NCBI RefSeq assembly: GCF_900129215.1
Contig: NZ_FQUQ01000007.1
Coordinates: 186,001-250,000, forward strand
Source: Pedobacter caeni
GTDB taxonomy: Bacteria; Bacteroidota; Bacteroidia; Sphingobacteriales; Sphingobacteriaceae
DNA: 64,000 nt
Direction: 5' to 3'
Part shown: positions 36,121-44,980 of the stretch, piece by piece
Numbering within the stretch: the stretch's first letter is position 1
Layout of the letters: each line of letters begins with the position of its first letter
The notes under the pieces: model-generated
Told to the model about the DNA's origin: nothing
Databases searched by the model: none
Seen by the model: the letters and a program-made list of their open reading frames with translations, nothing else
Translations under genes and position numbers: made by a program

Positions 36121-37128
36121 TCAAGCCATTTCACCATCGGGGTAAATATGCTGATATTTGTCTGCCACTTCGTCTAATATACTATGAATAATTTCAATGT
36201 TATCTTCTTTGACTAATAACATTCTATAGGGTTTAAAATCAGGAAGACCTTTAAAGTAATTGGAATAATGTCTTCTCATTTCAAACACTCCTACTTTGGG
36301 GCCTTTCCAGGCAATTGATTTCTCAAAATGCGTCCTGCATACATTTACACGCTCTTCTACAGTTGGGCCAGGCAGGATTTCACCAGTATTGAAAAAATGT
36401 CTGATCTCACGGAATATCCATGGATAGCCAATTGCAGCCCTTCCAATCATAATTCCATCTACTTCGTACTCCAACCGCCAATCTGCTGCTTTTTGAATGC
36501 TATCTACATCCCCATTACCGAAAATAGGAATTTTTATTCTTGGATTTCTTTTGATTTCGCGAATTAAGGTCCAGTCGGCGGCCCCTTTATACAATTGTGC
36601 CCTGGTTCTGCCATGAATGGTCAGTGCCTGGATACCAATGTCCTGCAGCCGTTCTGCCACTTCCTCTACATTTTTAGTGGTATCATCCCAGCCTAAACGG
36701 GTTTTGACGGTGACTGGTAAATGAGTTGCTTTTACGACTGCTTCAGTCATCTTTACCATTTTGTCTATGTCCTGAAGTAAAGCAGATCCCGCCCCGCGAC
36801 AAGCCACATTTTTAACCGGGCAACCATAATTGATGTCCATCAGATCCGGACCAGCCATCGTTGCAATTTCTGTAGCTTCACGCATGTGGTCTATTTCGCT
36901 TCCAAAAATCTGGATGCCAATAGGACGCTCATATTCGAAAATATCCAGTTTCGCCCTGCTTTTTGCAGCATCCCTGATCAAGCCCTCAGAAGAGATAAAC
37001 TCCGTATACATCATGTCCACCCCGCTTTGTTTACAAACAAAACGAAACGGCGGATCACTTACATCTTCCATCGGTGCAAGCAATAAAGGGAACGCTCCCA
37101 GATCAATATTTCCTATCTTTACAGACAT
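36121..37128 (-). CDS. dusB: tRNA dihydrouridine synthase
   Basis: FMN enzyme that reduces specific uridines in tRNA. The 335-residue protein starts with the TIM-barrel strand PLLLAPMEDVSD. It has the catalytic Cys103 in DINYGCPVKNVACRGAG, the TRLGWDD and IHGRTRAQLY motifs and a helical C-terminal domain. A TACCTTTG promoter box (37166-37159) lies 30 bp upstream; a longer frame from 37161 would start inside that box, so I use the ATG at 37128. apaG follows. Confidence 0.95.
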   Translation of the reverse strand: MSVKIGNIDLGAFPLLLAPMEDVSDPPFRFVCKQSGVDMMYTEFISSEGLIRDAAKSRAKLDIFEYERPIGIQIFGSEIDHMREATEIATMAGPDLMDINYGCPVKNVACRGAGSALLQDIDKMVKMTEAVVKATHLPVTVKTRLGWDDTTKNVEEVAERLQDIGIQALTIHGRTRAQLYKGAADWTLIREIKRNPRIKIPIFGNGDVDSIQKAADWRLEYEVDGIMIGRAAIGYPWIFREIRHFFNTGEILPGPTVEERVNVCRTHFEKSIAWKGPKVGVFEMRRHYSNYFKGLPDFKPYRMLLVKEDNIEIIHSILDEVADKYQHIYPDGEMA

Positions 37129-37158
37129 TTTTCTATCTTCAAACCAAAATTCTAGGGA

Positions 37159-37166
37159 CAAAGGTA
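37159..37166 (-). promoter_or_regulatory. -7 box of dusB
   Basis: TACCTTTG on the minus strand, an exact TAnnTTTG. The implied start of transcription near 37154 gives a leader of about 25 nt. No clear -33 element is seen. Confidence 0.5.
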
Positions 37167-37181
37167 CAAATATTACAAATA

Positions 37182-38117
37182 ATGAATTTGACAGAAAGCG
37201 AAAGACCTGAAAAAAGTCCTTACCTACAATTACTTAGCCTTGGTTTGTATGCCATAGCAGGTGTATTTGTAAGTTCAATCCTTGCCCTTGTGGTTTTATA
37301 TTTTATGTACGGCGAGTTTATGAATTCGGATTGGCTGCTGACTACTGATCCAAAATTCGTATCGGTTAACCGGGTAATGATTTCTTTACAACAGATCGGA
37401 TTATTTCTGGCCCCGGCCTTATTCCTCGCATTGGGGGAAGGAAAAAGAACAACTGTTTTTTATGGATTTAAACCACCAAAAACAACAATGGTCTTATTGG
37501 TCATTGGCATTATGGCTGTTTCTATGCCTATTCTGGAATTCAGTATGCAGCTCAATCAGAAAATGGTCTTGCCAGGGTTTTTGAAACCTCTGGAACATTG
37601 GATGAAAACTCAGGAAGATGCGGCAATGGCAACTACTGAAGCACTCTTAAAAATGGATCATATCGGCACTTACCTGCTTAATATTGCATTGATAGCAGTA
37701 TTGCCAGCGGTGTCTGAAGAGTTAATGTTCAGAGGAGCAATCCAAAGATCATTGGGAAGAATGTTCAACAACCCTCATCTGGCAATCTGGGTGGCAGCTT
37801 TTGTATTTAGTGCCATTCATATCCAGTTTTATGGATTTTTACCGCGCTTTTTATTGGGAGCAGGTTTTGGCTATATTTATTTCTGGACGAAGAGCTTATG
37901 GTATTCCATCTTTGCCCATTTTTTAAATAATGCTTATGCAGTTACCGCAGCATGGTATATGCAAAAAAACAATATACCTTTGTCTGAATCAGATAAAACA
38001 ACCTATTTTCAATGGTATGGTTATATCATCAGTGTGGTTTTAACCTTTCTGATATTTAAATATTTTAAAAATAAAGCATCAAAAGATGATGGAGAACAAC
38101 TGGATAAAAGTTTTTAG
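37182..38117 (+). CDS. CPBP-family intramembrane glutamic endopeptidase
   Basis: A 311-residue multi-pass membrane protein (about seven hydrophobic segments) of the CPBP/Abi family, related to Rce1. Catalytic motif EELMFRGA (Glu179, Glu180, Arg184), then FSAIHIQF and FAHFLNNA supply the conserved histidines. Start chosen at the ATG at 37182 (MNLTESERPEK); the frame extends upstream to 37074 but that part overlaps the divergent dusB. Substrate unknown. The next gene overlaps its 3' end by 32 bp. Confidence 0.9.
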   Translation: MNLTESERPEKSPYLQLLSLGLYAIAGVFVSSILALVVLYFMYGEFMNSDWLLTTDPKFVSVNRVMISLQQIGLFLAPALFLALGEGKRTTVFYGFKPPKTTMVLLVIGIMAVSMPILEFSMQLNQKMVLPGFLKPLEHWMKTQEDAAMATTEALLKMDHIGTYLLNIALIAVLPAVSEELMFRGAIQRSLGRMFNNPHLAIWVAAFVFSAIHIQFYGFLPRFLLGAGFGYIYFWTKSLWYSIFAHFLNNAYAVTAAWYMQKNNIPLSESDKTTYFQWYGYIISVVLTFLIFKYFKNKASKDDGEQLDKSF

Positions 38118-38298
38118 TACTGAAGATGTTTTAGCTGCTGAAATTCTAAAACAAGGATTACTTGAGAGTGATATTGCTGCGGTGGTGATGAACCAAAGGG
38201 ACTCTTCCTATCAAACCTTTGGAATGATCCATATTTTAGTACATCCCGATAATTTTGATAAAGCAGCCGCTTATATCAAAGAAAATAATATTGTTTAA
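38086..38298 (+). CDS. DUF2007 domain protein
   Basis: A 70-residue protein of the DUF2007 (putative signal transducing, PII-like fold) family: WIKVFSTEDVLAAEILKQGL and VHPDNFDKAAAYIKEN are typical. Function unknown. It starts inside the end of the CPBP gene (ATG at 38086 or 38089) and precedes cdsA by 14 bp, so the three are likely one transcript. Confidence 0.87.
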   Translation: MMENNWIKVFSTEDVLAAEILKQGLLESDIAAVVMNQRDSSYQTFGMIHILVHPDNFDKAAAYIKENNIV

Positions 38299-38312
38299 AA
38301 TACGCTATCAAC

Positions 38313-39122
38313 ATGAAGACCAGAGCAATTACCGCTTTCTTTTTTACCATTGTGATGTTAGGTTCCATGTTTCTGGGCCCTTATGTCTTTTCTGTATTTT
38401 ACTTGTTGCTCAGTCTCGGCGCCTTGCTTGAATTCTTTAAACTGATTAAAACAGCAGGGATACGGCCACACCGTAATATTGCGTTAATTGCCGCAACACT
38501 GATCTTCCTGATGACTGCAGGTTATCATGTCTTAAAATTTGAAACTAAATTCTTACTCCTTTTAGTACCGCTGATCTTCTCTGTATTTATCAGTGAACTG
38601 TATAAAAAAGAAAAAATTCCCTTTGCCAACATCTCCTATACTTTTGTAGGATTTATGTATGTGACCGTACCTTTTTGTTTCTTTTATTCCCTTGGGTTTA
38701 TTGGTCATGCTACGGAATATAGCTTCCATTTGCCATTGGCTTTCATGCTGATGCTTTGGGCAAATGATACCGGAGCCTATCTTTTCGGTTCTAAATTCGG
38801 AAAAACAAGGTTATTTGAACGCCATTCACCTAAGAAATCATGGGAAGGTTTTTTTGGAGGGATTTTTACGAGTCTTGTGGTTGCTTATGTCCTTTCTATT
38901 TTCTTCACAGAGTTGCCCATATGGGCATGGGGAGGAATGGCTATTCTGATTTCCAGCTTTGGAACCCTGGGGGATTTGGTCGAATCAATGCTTAAAAGAA
39001 GCCTTAATGCCAAAGATTCAGGAAACATCCTGCCAGGACATGGAGGTTTTCTTGACCGTTTTGATGGACTTTTGATTGCGGCCCCTGTCGTATATGCCTA
39101 TTTATATCTTATTTTGTACTGA
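38313..39122 (+). CDS. cdsA: Phosphatidate cytidylyltransferase
   Basis: Makes CDP-diacylglycerol from phosphatidate and CTP at the inner membrane. The 269-residue protein has about seven to eight membrane segments, WANDTGAYLFG, the SPKKSWEGFFGG motif and the C-terminal CDP-alcohol signature GDLVESMLKR...KDSGNILPGHGG.LDR.D. Length and motif order are normal. Confidence 0.96.
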   Translation: MKTRAITAFFFTIVMLGSMFLGPYVFSVFYLLLSLGALLEFFKLIKTAGIRPHRNIALIAATLIFLMTAGYHVLKFETKFLLLLVPLIFSVFISELYKKEKIPFANISYTFVGFMYVTVPFCFFYSLGFIGHATEYSFHLPLAFMLMLWANDTGAYLFGSKFGKTRLFERHSPKKSWEGFFGGIFTSLVVAYVLSIFFTELPIWAWGGMAILISSFGTLGDLVESMLKRSLNAKDSGNILPGHGGFLDRFDGLLIAAPVVYAYLYLILY

Positions 39123-39161
39123 GCACTCAGGTAGAAAAGCTAAACTGAATTTAACCTTTGG

Positions 39162-39181
39162 TTAACCCTGGTTCGGGTTAA
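39162..39181. repeat. Inverted repeat after cdsA
   Basis: TTAACCC / GGGTTAA, 7-bp stem with a 6-nt loop, 40 bp after the cdsA stop. It is not followed by a T-run on either strand. It begins the 319-bp gene-free stretch that also holds the 11-bp tandem repeats. Confidence 0.5.
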
Positions 39182-39215
39182 GTTAGGGTATGGTCCGGAC
39201 TGAATCCAGAGCTAC

Positions 39216-39302
39216 TCCATACCAGGTCCATACTGTGTCCGGCTTTTACCGTAAAAACGTGGACTTGACGTGGACTCACTGTGGACTTACCGTGGACTCA
39301 GT
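39216..39302. repeat. 11-bp tandem repeats in the cdsA - DUF3820 gap
   Basis: Four exact-period 11-bp units begin GTGGACT (39259, 39270, 39281, 39292). Before them, two 11-bp units begin TCCATAC (39216, 39227), followed by a third that begins TCC (39238). The first TCCATAC unit also pairs with GGTATGG at 39187-39193. An 11-bp period is not a multiple of three, so the array does not encode a repeated peptide. It is more GC-rich than the flanking intergenic DNA. Confidence 0.75.
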
Positions 39303-39441
39303 ACAAGTCAATATCGGGCCAGGTACGGAGGATAATTCAACTTGGAAAAGGAAATGGTTAAGGCTTTTATTAATGAGGAATAGCAGGTGCTACGAGTAAG
39401 TGAATGTACGTGTTTGGAATAATATTTTCTTAATATAATTT

Positions 39442-39657
39442 TTACTTTCTTCTTAAGGGTTGTAATAAGTATTCCAGTCCATTTAACTTGATCTCGTATA
39501 AAGTACCCAGCATTTCTCCAAGCTTGCCCGGAGGGAATCCCTTGGTATGAAACCAGATCAGATACGATTCAGGAAGGTCACAGATGATCCTTCCTTTGTA
39601 TTTACCAAAAGGCATCTGCATGGTCACCAGGTCATTTAATATTTGAGGATTCATCAT
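39442..39657 (-). CDS. DUF3820 family protein
   Basis: A 71-residue protein with the DUF3820 hallmark MPFGKYKGRIICDLPESYL and a downstream WFHTKGFP. The motif resembles a small nucleic-acid-associated fold, but function is not established. The start may be either of two adjacent ATGs. It begins 9 bp after mfd on the same strand and is probably co-transcribed. Confidence 0.87.
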   Translation of the reverse strand: MMNPQILNDLVTMQMPFGKYKGRIICDLPESYLIWFHTKGFPPGKLGEMLGTLYEIKLNGLEYLLQPLRRK

Positions 39658-39666
39658 CTTTATCGT

Positions 39667-42600
39667 TTATTTGGCAACCATACCCAGCATCTCTACTGCC
39701 TCATCCACTGTATTCAGGTTTTCAAAAGCAATGCGCAAAGAGTTTTTCACCTCTTTTAAGTTGCAGATCCGGGGGTGCATTTGTGCAAAGTGCAAAATTT
39801 GATTGAACATCGTGGAATCAAAAAAAGCAGATTGCTTATCTGCAATAAAATAGCCCCTTAATACCCCTTTTTTGAAGCTCAGTTTTTCGAAAGCCAGTTT
39901 TCTTGCCACCCATTGCAGACGCAATACGTTCAGCATGGTCTTTACAGGCTTTGGAACGGGTCCGAAACGGTCCTTTAGCGCACTTTCAAAGGTTTTTAGC
40001 TGTTCTTCGTTCTCCAGTTTGGAGAGTTCTGTATAAAGGTTATATCTTTCTGTAATATTGGTCACATAGTCATCAGGGATGAACAGTTCAAGATCAGTAT
40101 CCACCTGTGTGAAGGTCACAAAAGGACGGGTAGGTTCATTTTTGAACAAATCCTTGAATTCATCTTCTTTCAGTTCCTGAATGGCTTCGTCCAGAATTTT
40201 GTGATACATCTCGAAACCTATCTCAGCAATGAAGCCACTTTGCTCCGCTCCTAAGAGATTTCCGCTACCCCGGATGTCTAAATCCCTCATCGCGATATTA
40301 AAGCCGCTTCCAAGGTCTGAAAACTCTTCTATTGCACTCAGCCTTTTTCTGGCTTCAGAGGTCAGGGTAGATAAAGGAGGACTCAGCAGGTAACAGAATG
40401 CTTTTTTATTGGATCGTCCTACCCTGCCCCGCATCTGGTGCAGATCACTCAGACCGAACATATGGGCATGGTTGATGATAATGGTATTGGCATTTGGAAT
40501 GTCCAGTCCGGCTTCAATAATGGTTGTTGCAACGAGCACATCTTTCTCCCCGTTAATGAAATCCAACATGACATCTTCAAGTGCATCTCCATCCAGCTGA
40601 CCGTGAGCAATACCTATCCGCGCTTTGGGAACCAGCCGCTGAATTAATCCTCCCAGCTGTGGCAGATCGTTTACCCGGTTATGGATAAAAAATACCTGTC
40701 CGCCCCGGTCCAGCTCAAATTGTACGGCTTCCTGAATCAGTTTGTCATTAAATACATGAAGTTCTGTATTCACGGCCTGTCTGTTAGGTGGTGGCGTACT
40801 CATGATGGAAAGGTCCCTGGCTCCCATCAGAGAGAAATGCAAGGTCCTTGGGATGGGGGTTGCCGTTAAGGTTAAGGTATCCACGTTTGCCCTCAGTACC
40901 CTCAGTTTTTCTTTTGAGGTTACCCCGAATTTTTGTTCCTCATCAATGATCATGATGCCCAGGTCTTTGAATTTTACATCTTTACTCAACAGGCGGTGCG
41001 TGCCAATGATGATGTCGACCTTTCCTTCTGCCAGTAAGGCAAGGGTATCCTTGATCTGTTTATTCGTTTTAAAACGGTTGATATAATCGACATTACATGG
41101 AAACTCTTTTAAACGGCCTGAAAAGGTCTTAAAATGCTGTAAAGCAAGGATGGTGGTTGGCACCAATACTGCCGCTTGTTTTCCATTGGCAACCGCTTTA
41201 AAGGCCGCTCTGATGGCAATTTCTGTTTTTCCGAAACCAACATCTCCACAAACGAGTCTGTCCATTGGATGAGGTGCTTCCATGTCTCTTTTCACGTCCA
41301 TGGTTGCTTTTTCCTGATCAGGAGTATCCTCATAAATAAATGAAGCCTCCAGTTCAGTTTCCAGATAACCATCCGGATCAAAGGCGGTACCTACCTGGGT
41401 TTTCCGTAAAGCATAGAGCTTAATCAGGTCCCTGGCGATGTCTTTAACTTTTTTTTTAGTAGTTTTTTTGAGCTTGTCCCAGGCCTCGGTCCCCAGTTTA
41501 TTCATTTTGGGTGGGGTTCCCTCCTTACCGCTATATTTTGCAATGCGGTTCAGGGAGTTGATGTTGACATATAAAAGGTCATTGTCTGCATACACCAGAC
41601 GGATCATTTCCTGGGTTTTGCCATTTACTTCTACTTTTTCCAGACCGGCATATTTACCAATCCCATGGTCAATATGTGTGACAAAATCGCCAGGCTTAAG
41701 GTCTCTTAATTCCTTTAAGGTAATGGCCTGACTGCGCTGATATCCTCTTTTTAACTTGTATTTGTAGAAACGGTCAAAGATCTGGTGATCGGTATAAAAT
41801 GCAACCTGTTGCTCTGCATCTAGAAAACCTTCTCTAAGCGGAATGTTGACCGGAGTAAACTTTGCGGTCTTATCTATGTCGTCCAGAATGGCATATAAAC
41901 GTTCTGTCTGTTTTGGAGAAGAACTAAAAATATAATTGTGGACCCCTTGTTTCTCATTCTCTTTTAAGTTGTGAATGAGCAGGTTGAAATCTTTGTTGAA
42001 GGATGGTTGCGGCTTGGTATCAAAAGAGAAAACATGGTCTGTTTTATAGAAAAACTGTTTTCCAAATTCCACAAGAGCGAAATCATGGACCATATCTGCG
42101 AGCATTTTTTCATCTGTAAAGGCGAATTTGGGATCTATCCAATCCTGATTTTCCTGTTTTTCTTTTGCCGGAAGTGCTCTCCAGAGCTCTACGGCTTTTT
42201 TATAACCGCCTTTGACGATGTCAAAACTAAATTCTACATCTTTAAACCAAAGCTGTGTATCTTTTTCTATATAATCTAACAGGCTGATATTGCTTTCTGT
42301 CAGGTATTTTGATTGTACATTAGGAATGATGGTCAGATTTTTTACATCCTCTACAGAAAGCTGACTTTCGATTTCGAAGGTGCGGATGCTTTCTACAATA
42401 TCCCCGAAAAATTCTATCCGGTACGGGAGATCATGGGAGAAAGAAAAGATATCGACAATTCCTCCCCTGATAGAGAATTGGCCGGGTTCGTACACAAATT
42501 CTGTACGTTCGAAGGCATAATCAATGAGAAATTCATTGATAAAATCAATTCCAAGCTTTGCATTCAGACCAATTTCCAGGGTGTTTTTCTCTAAGACAGT

Positions 42601-43008
42601 CCTGTTGATGACCTTCTCCGCCAAAGCTTCAGGATAGGTTACAACGATTTTTCCATACTCTGAGTTGTGATTGAGTTCATTGAGTACCTCTGCCCTGGCA
42701 AGGACATTGGCCGTATCTACCTGCGTAAATTCAAAAGCTTTACGGAAGGAGGATGGGAAAAGCAGGACCTCTTTGTCGAGGATACTTTCCAGATCGGCCA
42801 TAAAATAAGAAGCTTCTTCCCGATCCGGGAGAATAAATAAAAGGGGCTTGTGTAACAGGAAATAAGTAGCTATTGCAATTGTTGCATCAGCAGAACCAAC
42901 TAAACCTTTTAGCTGAAGTTTGTTACCTTTGCCCGCGTTGAGGGCTTTTGCCAATGCTACAATGCGCTCATCTGTTTTGTATCTATTAATCAGGTCGCGG
43001 ATGTTCAC
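39667..43008 (-). CDS. mfd: Transcription-repair coupling factor
   Basis: Removes RNA polymerase stalled at DNA lesions and recruits UvrA. The 1113-residue protein has the UvrB-homology region (about 1-320), the RNA polymerase-interacting domain with FVTHIDHGIGKYAGLE, and the RecG-like motor. The motor has Walker A DVGFGKTEIA, IIDEEQKFG, TATPIPRTL and QMRGRVGRSNKKA. The TRCF C-terminal domain follows. The start is GTG at 43008, matching the conserved N-terminus. A -7 box ends just four bases before it. Confidence 0.98.
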   Translation of the reverse strand: MNIRDLINRYKTDERIVALAKALNAGKGNKLQLKGLVGSADATIAIATYFLLHKPLLFILPDREEASYFMADLESILDKEVLLFPSSFRKAFEFTQVDTANVLARAEVLNELNHNSEYGKIVVTYPEALAEKVINRTVLEKNTLEIGLNAKLGIDFINEFLIDYAFERTEFVYEPGQFSIRGGIVDIFSFSHDLPYRIEFFGDIVESIRTFEIESQLSVEDVKNLTIIPNVQSKYLTESNISLLDYIEKDTQLWFKDVEFSFDIVKGGYKKAVELWRALPAKEKQENQDWIDPKFAFTDEKMLADMVHDFALVEFGKQFFYKTDHVFSFDTKPQPSFNKDFNLLIHNLKENEKQGVHNYIFSSSPKQTERLYAILDDIDKTAKFTPVNIPLREGFLDAEQQVAFYTDHQIFDRFYKYKLKRGYQRSQAITLKELRDLKPGDFVTHIDHGIGKYAGLEKVEVNGKTQEMIRLVYADNDLLYVNINSLNRIAKYSGKEGTPPKMNKLGTEAWDKLKKTTKKKVKDIARDLIKLYALRKTQVGTAFDPDGYLETELEASFIYEDTPDQEKATMDVKRDMEAPHPMDRLVCGDVGFGKTEIAIRAAFKAVANGKQAAVLVPTTILALQHFKTFSGRLKEFPCNVDYINRFKTNKQIKDTLALLAEGKVDIIIGTHRLLSKDVKFKDLGIMIIDEEQKFGVTSKEKLRVLRANVDTLTLTATPIPRTLHFSLMGARDLSIMSTPPPNRQAVNTELHVFNDKLIQEAVQFELDRGGQVFFIHNRVNDLPQLGGLIQRLVPKARIGIAHGQLDGDALEDVMLDFINGEKDVLVATTIIEAGLDIPNANTIIINHAHMFGLSDLHQMRGRVGRSNKKAFCYLLSPPLSTLTSEARKRLSAIEEFSDLGSGFNIAMRDLDIRGSGNLLGAEQSGFIAEIGFEMYHKILDEAIQELKEDEFKDLFKNEPTRPFVTFTQVDTDLELFIPDDYVTNITERYNLYTELSKLENEEQLKTFESALKDRFGPVPKPVKTMLNVLRLQWVARKLAFEKLSFKKGVLRGYFIADKQSAFFDSTMFNQILHFAQMHPRICNLKEVKNSLRIAFENLNTVDEAVEMLGMVAK

Positions 43009-43012
43009 TATG

Positions 43013-43020
43013 CAAAGGTA
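43013..43020 (-). promoter_or_regulatory. -7 box abutting the mfd start codon
   Basis: TACCTTTG on the minus strand ends four bases before the GTG. This is the same spacing as at lpxD, and it predicts an mRNA starting at or next to the start codon. The -33 element is not evident at 19-21 bp; a TTTG lies 25 bp away. Confidence 0.5.
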
Positions 43021-43121
43021 AGATTTATGATGAGCATAAATGTAACAAAGTACCTATTAATCAATCTAAAATAAAAAAGGATCGTGGAACCGGATGGTTC
43101 AGTATAAAAGAAAGCCTATAG

Positions 43122-43448
43122 ATGAAAATGATACACCGCATACCTGTTGAACTGATCTTTTGGATCACGGCTTTGGTATTGCTGGCAACAGCAGAACCGG
43201 TACAACATGGGCATGTTCATCATTTTACACTTTGCCCATTGGCAAATATGGGTTTTGACTGGTGTCCGGGATGCGGAATTGGAAGAGCAATCACCCATCT
43301 TTTCCATGGAAATGTAAGGGAGAGCCTGGAACAGCACTGGTTTGGAATTCCGGCACTGATGATCATTTTTCATAGAATAGTAGAGTTGGTTAACAGAAGA
43401 ATAATTAATAACAGAAAATTAAAATATAAGGAGGAAAGATATGTTTGA
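43122..43448 (+). CDS. DUF2752 membrane protein
   Basis: A 108-residue protein with two hydrophobic segments and the DUF2752 signature FDWCPGCGIGRAITHLFHGN. It also has histidines before the motif (HGHVHH). Function unknown; the CPxCG pair could bind metal. It overlaps the TM2-like gene by 8 bp and the two probably form one operon. Start at 43122 or the second ATG two codons later. Confidence 0.85.
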   Translation: MKMIHRIPVELIFWITALVLLATAEPVQHGHVHHFTLCPLANMGFDWCPGCGIGRAITHLFHGNVRESLEQHWFGIPALMIIFHRIVELVNRRIINNRKLKYKEERYV

Positions 43449-43800
43449 TTCACCATTTATGTCATTGCCGGGTATCACACCCCAGGAATATTCGTACTTG
43501 CAGACTGCAACTACAGGATTTAGTGAACAACAATTGAGGGGATTTTTAATGATCTACGGAAGTAAAAGAAGAAATCCGGATGATATGGTACTTTATTGTA
43601 TCCTGGGATTTTTTGTTCCCGGATTGCCCCGTTTCCTTGTCAACCAGATTGGAATGGGAGTTTTGTACTTCTTTACTGTGGGTTTATGTTTTATAGGAAC
43701 GATCATCGACCTTGTAAATCACAAAAACCTGGCTTTTGAGTACAACCAGCGTATGGTTTTCGAGAGCCTGCAAATGGTGAAAATGGGAAATCTTCAATAA
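43441..43800 (+). CDS. TM2-domain-like membrane protein
   Basis: A 119-residue protein with a soluble N-terminus (about 1-50) and two membrane segments (about 52-70 and 73-93) separated by PRFLVNQIGMGVLYF, in the style of TM2 domains. Function unknown. It is paired with the DUF2752 gene, a linkage I have seen in other Bacteroidota, and is followed by a strong terminator. Confidence 0.8.
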   Translation: MFDSPFMSLPGITPQEYSYLQTATTGFSEQQLRGFLMIYGSKRRNPDDMVLYCILGFFVPGLPRFLVNQIGMGVLYFFTVGLCFIGTIIDLVNHKNLAFEYNQRMVFESLQMVKMGNLQ

Positions 43801-43818
43801 GCATATTTTTTAAGAATG

Positions 43819-43847
43819 GCCGGTGCAGGAATTGTACCGGCTTTTTT
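43819..43847 (+). terminator. Terminator after the DUF2752/TM2 pair
   Basis: A 9-bp stem (43819-43827 with 43833-43841, one G-T pair) and 5-nt loop are followed by six T residues. The T-run continues into the -33 element of the next promoter. Confidence 0.85.
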
Positions 43848-43876
43848 GTGAATAGGGATTTCAAATTGTAAATTTA
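43845..43876 (+). promoter_or_regulatory. Promoter of the Nif3-like gene
   Basis: TTTG (43845-43848), 20 bp, then TAAATTTA (43869-43876), one mismatch to TAnnTTTG. The ATG at 43883 is only six bases further, so the mRNA should have almost no leader. Confidence 0.55.
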
Positions 43877-43882
43877 CCCCTT

Positions 43883-44980
43883 ATGAGGTTATCCATTTTA
43901 ATAAAACATCTGGAAGAGTTTGCTCCGCTGAACTATCAGGAAGATTATGACAATTCAGGTTTACTGATCGGTCAGCCTGAAATGGAAATCCATGCTGCAC
44001 TGGTGGCATTAGACTGCACTGAGGCCATTGTGGATGAAGCCATTGAACAGAACTGCAATCTGATCATTACCCATCACCCCATTGTATTTAAGGGACTTAA
44101 AAAAATTACCGGAAAGACTTATGTAGAAAGGGTAGTTCTTAAAGCCATTAAAAACAACATCGCATTATATGCGATTCATACCAATCTGGACCATGTTAAG
44201 CATGGGGTAAATGGAGTGATTGCGAAAAGACTTGGCCTGAAAAACGCCAAAATCCTTAGCCCGAAACGATCTCTGTTGAAGAAACTGGTGACTTTTTGTC
44301 CCGTTACCCATGCGGAAGAACTAAGAAATGCTTTATTTGCTGCGGGAGCAGGGCATATTGGAAATTATAGTGAATGTAGCTTTAATGCCAACGGAACCGG
44401 GACTTTTAATGGAAATGAAGATACCGACCCTTATGTAGGAGAACAGGGCCTTCGTCACCATGAGCAGGAAATCAGGATTGAAACCGTATTTACGGTACAG
44501 GATGAAAGGAAAATTTTACTGGCTTTATTAGAAAATCATCCTTACGAGGAAGTGGCTTACGATATTTATCCCCTGGAAAATAAGCTGGATACAGTTGGTG
44601 CAGGAATGATTGGCTGGCTGGAAGAAGGCCTGGAAGGGCGCGCATTTCTTAACTTGCTGAAAGACAAGATGGATGCTGTAGTGATTCGGCATACCCGATT
44701 GTTGCCAAAAAGGATCCGGAAGGTCGCGGTTTGCGGGGGATCAGGAAGCTTTTTGCTAAAAGAAGCGATTGCTGCCGGAGCGGATGCATTTGTGACTGCT
44801 GATTTTAAATACCATGAGTTTTTTGATGCAGATGAAAAATTAGTCATTGCAGATATCGGACACTTTGAAAGTGAACAATTTACATCTGATTTGTTGATAG
44901 ATATTATTCAAGAAAAATTTCCTAACTTTGCAATCCGTTTAACGGAGCATAACACAAACCCCATAAATTATTTCATTTAA
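43883..44980 (+). CDS. Nif3-like dinuclear metal centre protein
   Basis: A 365-residue NIF3/YbgI (DUF34) family protein with the PII-like insert domain (about 130-235) found in longer members. Metal-ligand motifs: ITHHPIVFKG, AIHTNLDHVKHGVN and the C-terminal DIGHFESEQF. It forms hexameric toroids in relatives. The role is unsettled; a GTP cyclohydrolase-like activity has been proposed for some homologues. Its stop overlaps the next ATG (TAATG). Confidence 0.93.
   Translation: MRLSILIKHLEEFAPLNYQEDYDNSGLLIGQPEMEIHAALVALDCTEAIVDEAIEQNCNLIITHHPIVFKGLKKITGKTYVERVVLKAIKNNIALYAIHTNLDHVKHGVNGVIAKRLGLKNAKILSPKRSLLKKLVTFCPVTHAEELRNALFAAGAGHIGNYSECSFNANGTGTFNGNEDTDPYVGEQGLRHHEQEIRIETVFTVQDERKILLALLENHPYEEVAYDIYPLENKLDTVGAGMIGWLEEGLEGRAFLNLLKDKMDAVVIRHTRLLPKRIRKVAVCGGSGSFLLKEAIAAGADAFVTADFKYHEFFDADEKLVIADIGHFESEQFTSDLLIDIIQEKFPNFAIRLTEHNTNPINYFI

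Noticed and set aside
39216-39302. CRISPR array
   Set aside because: Units are 11 bp with no spacers and no cas genes occur in the window.
39190-39399. 69-codon frame across the 11-bp repeats
   Set aside because: The 11-bp period shifts the reading frame with each unit, so the peptide shows no repeat and the DNA repeat explains the sequence better.
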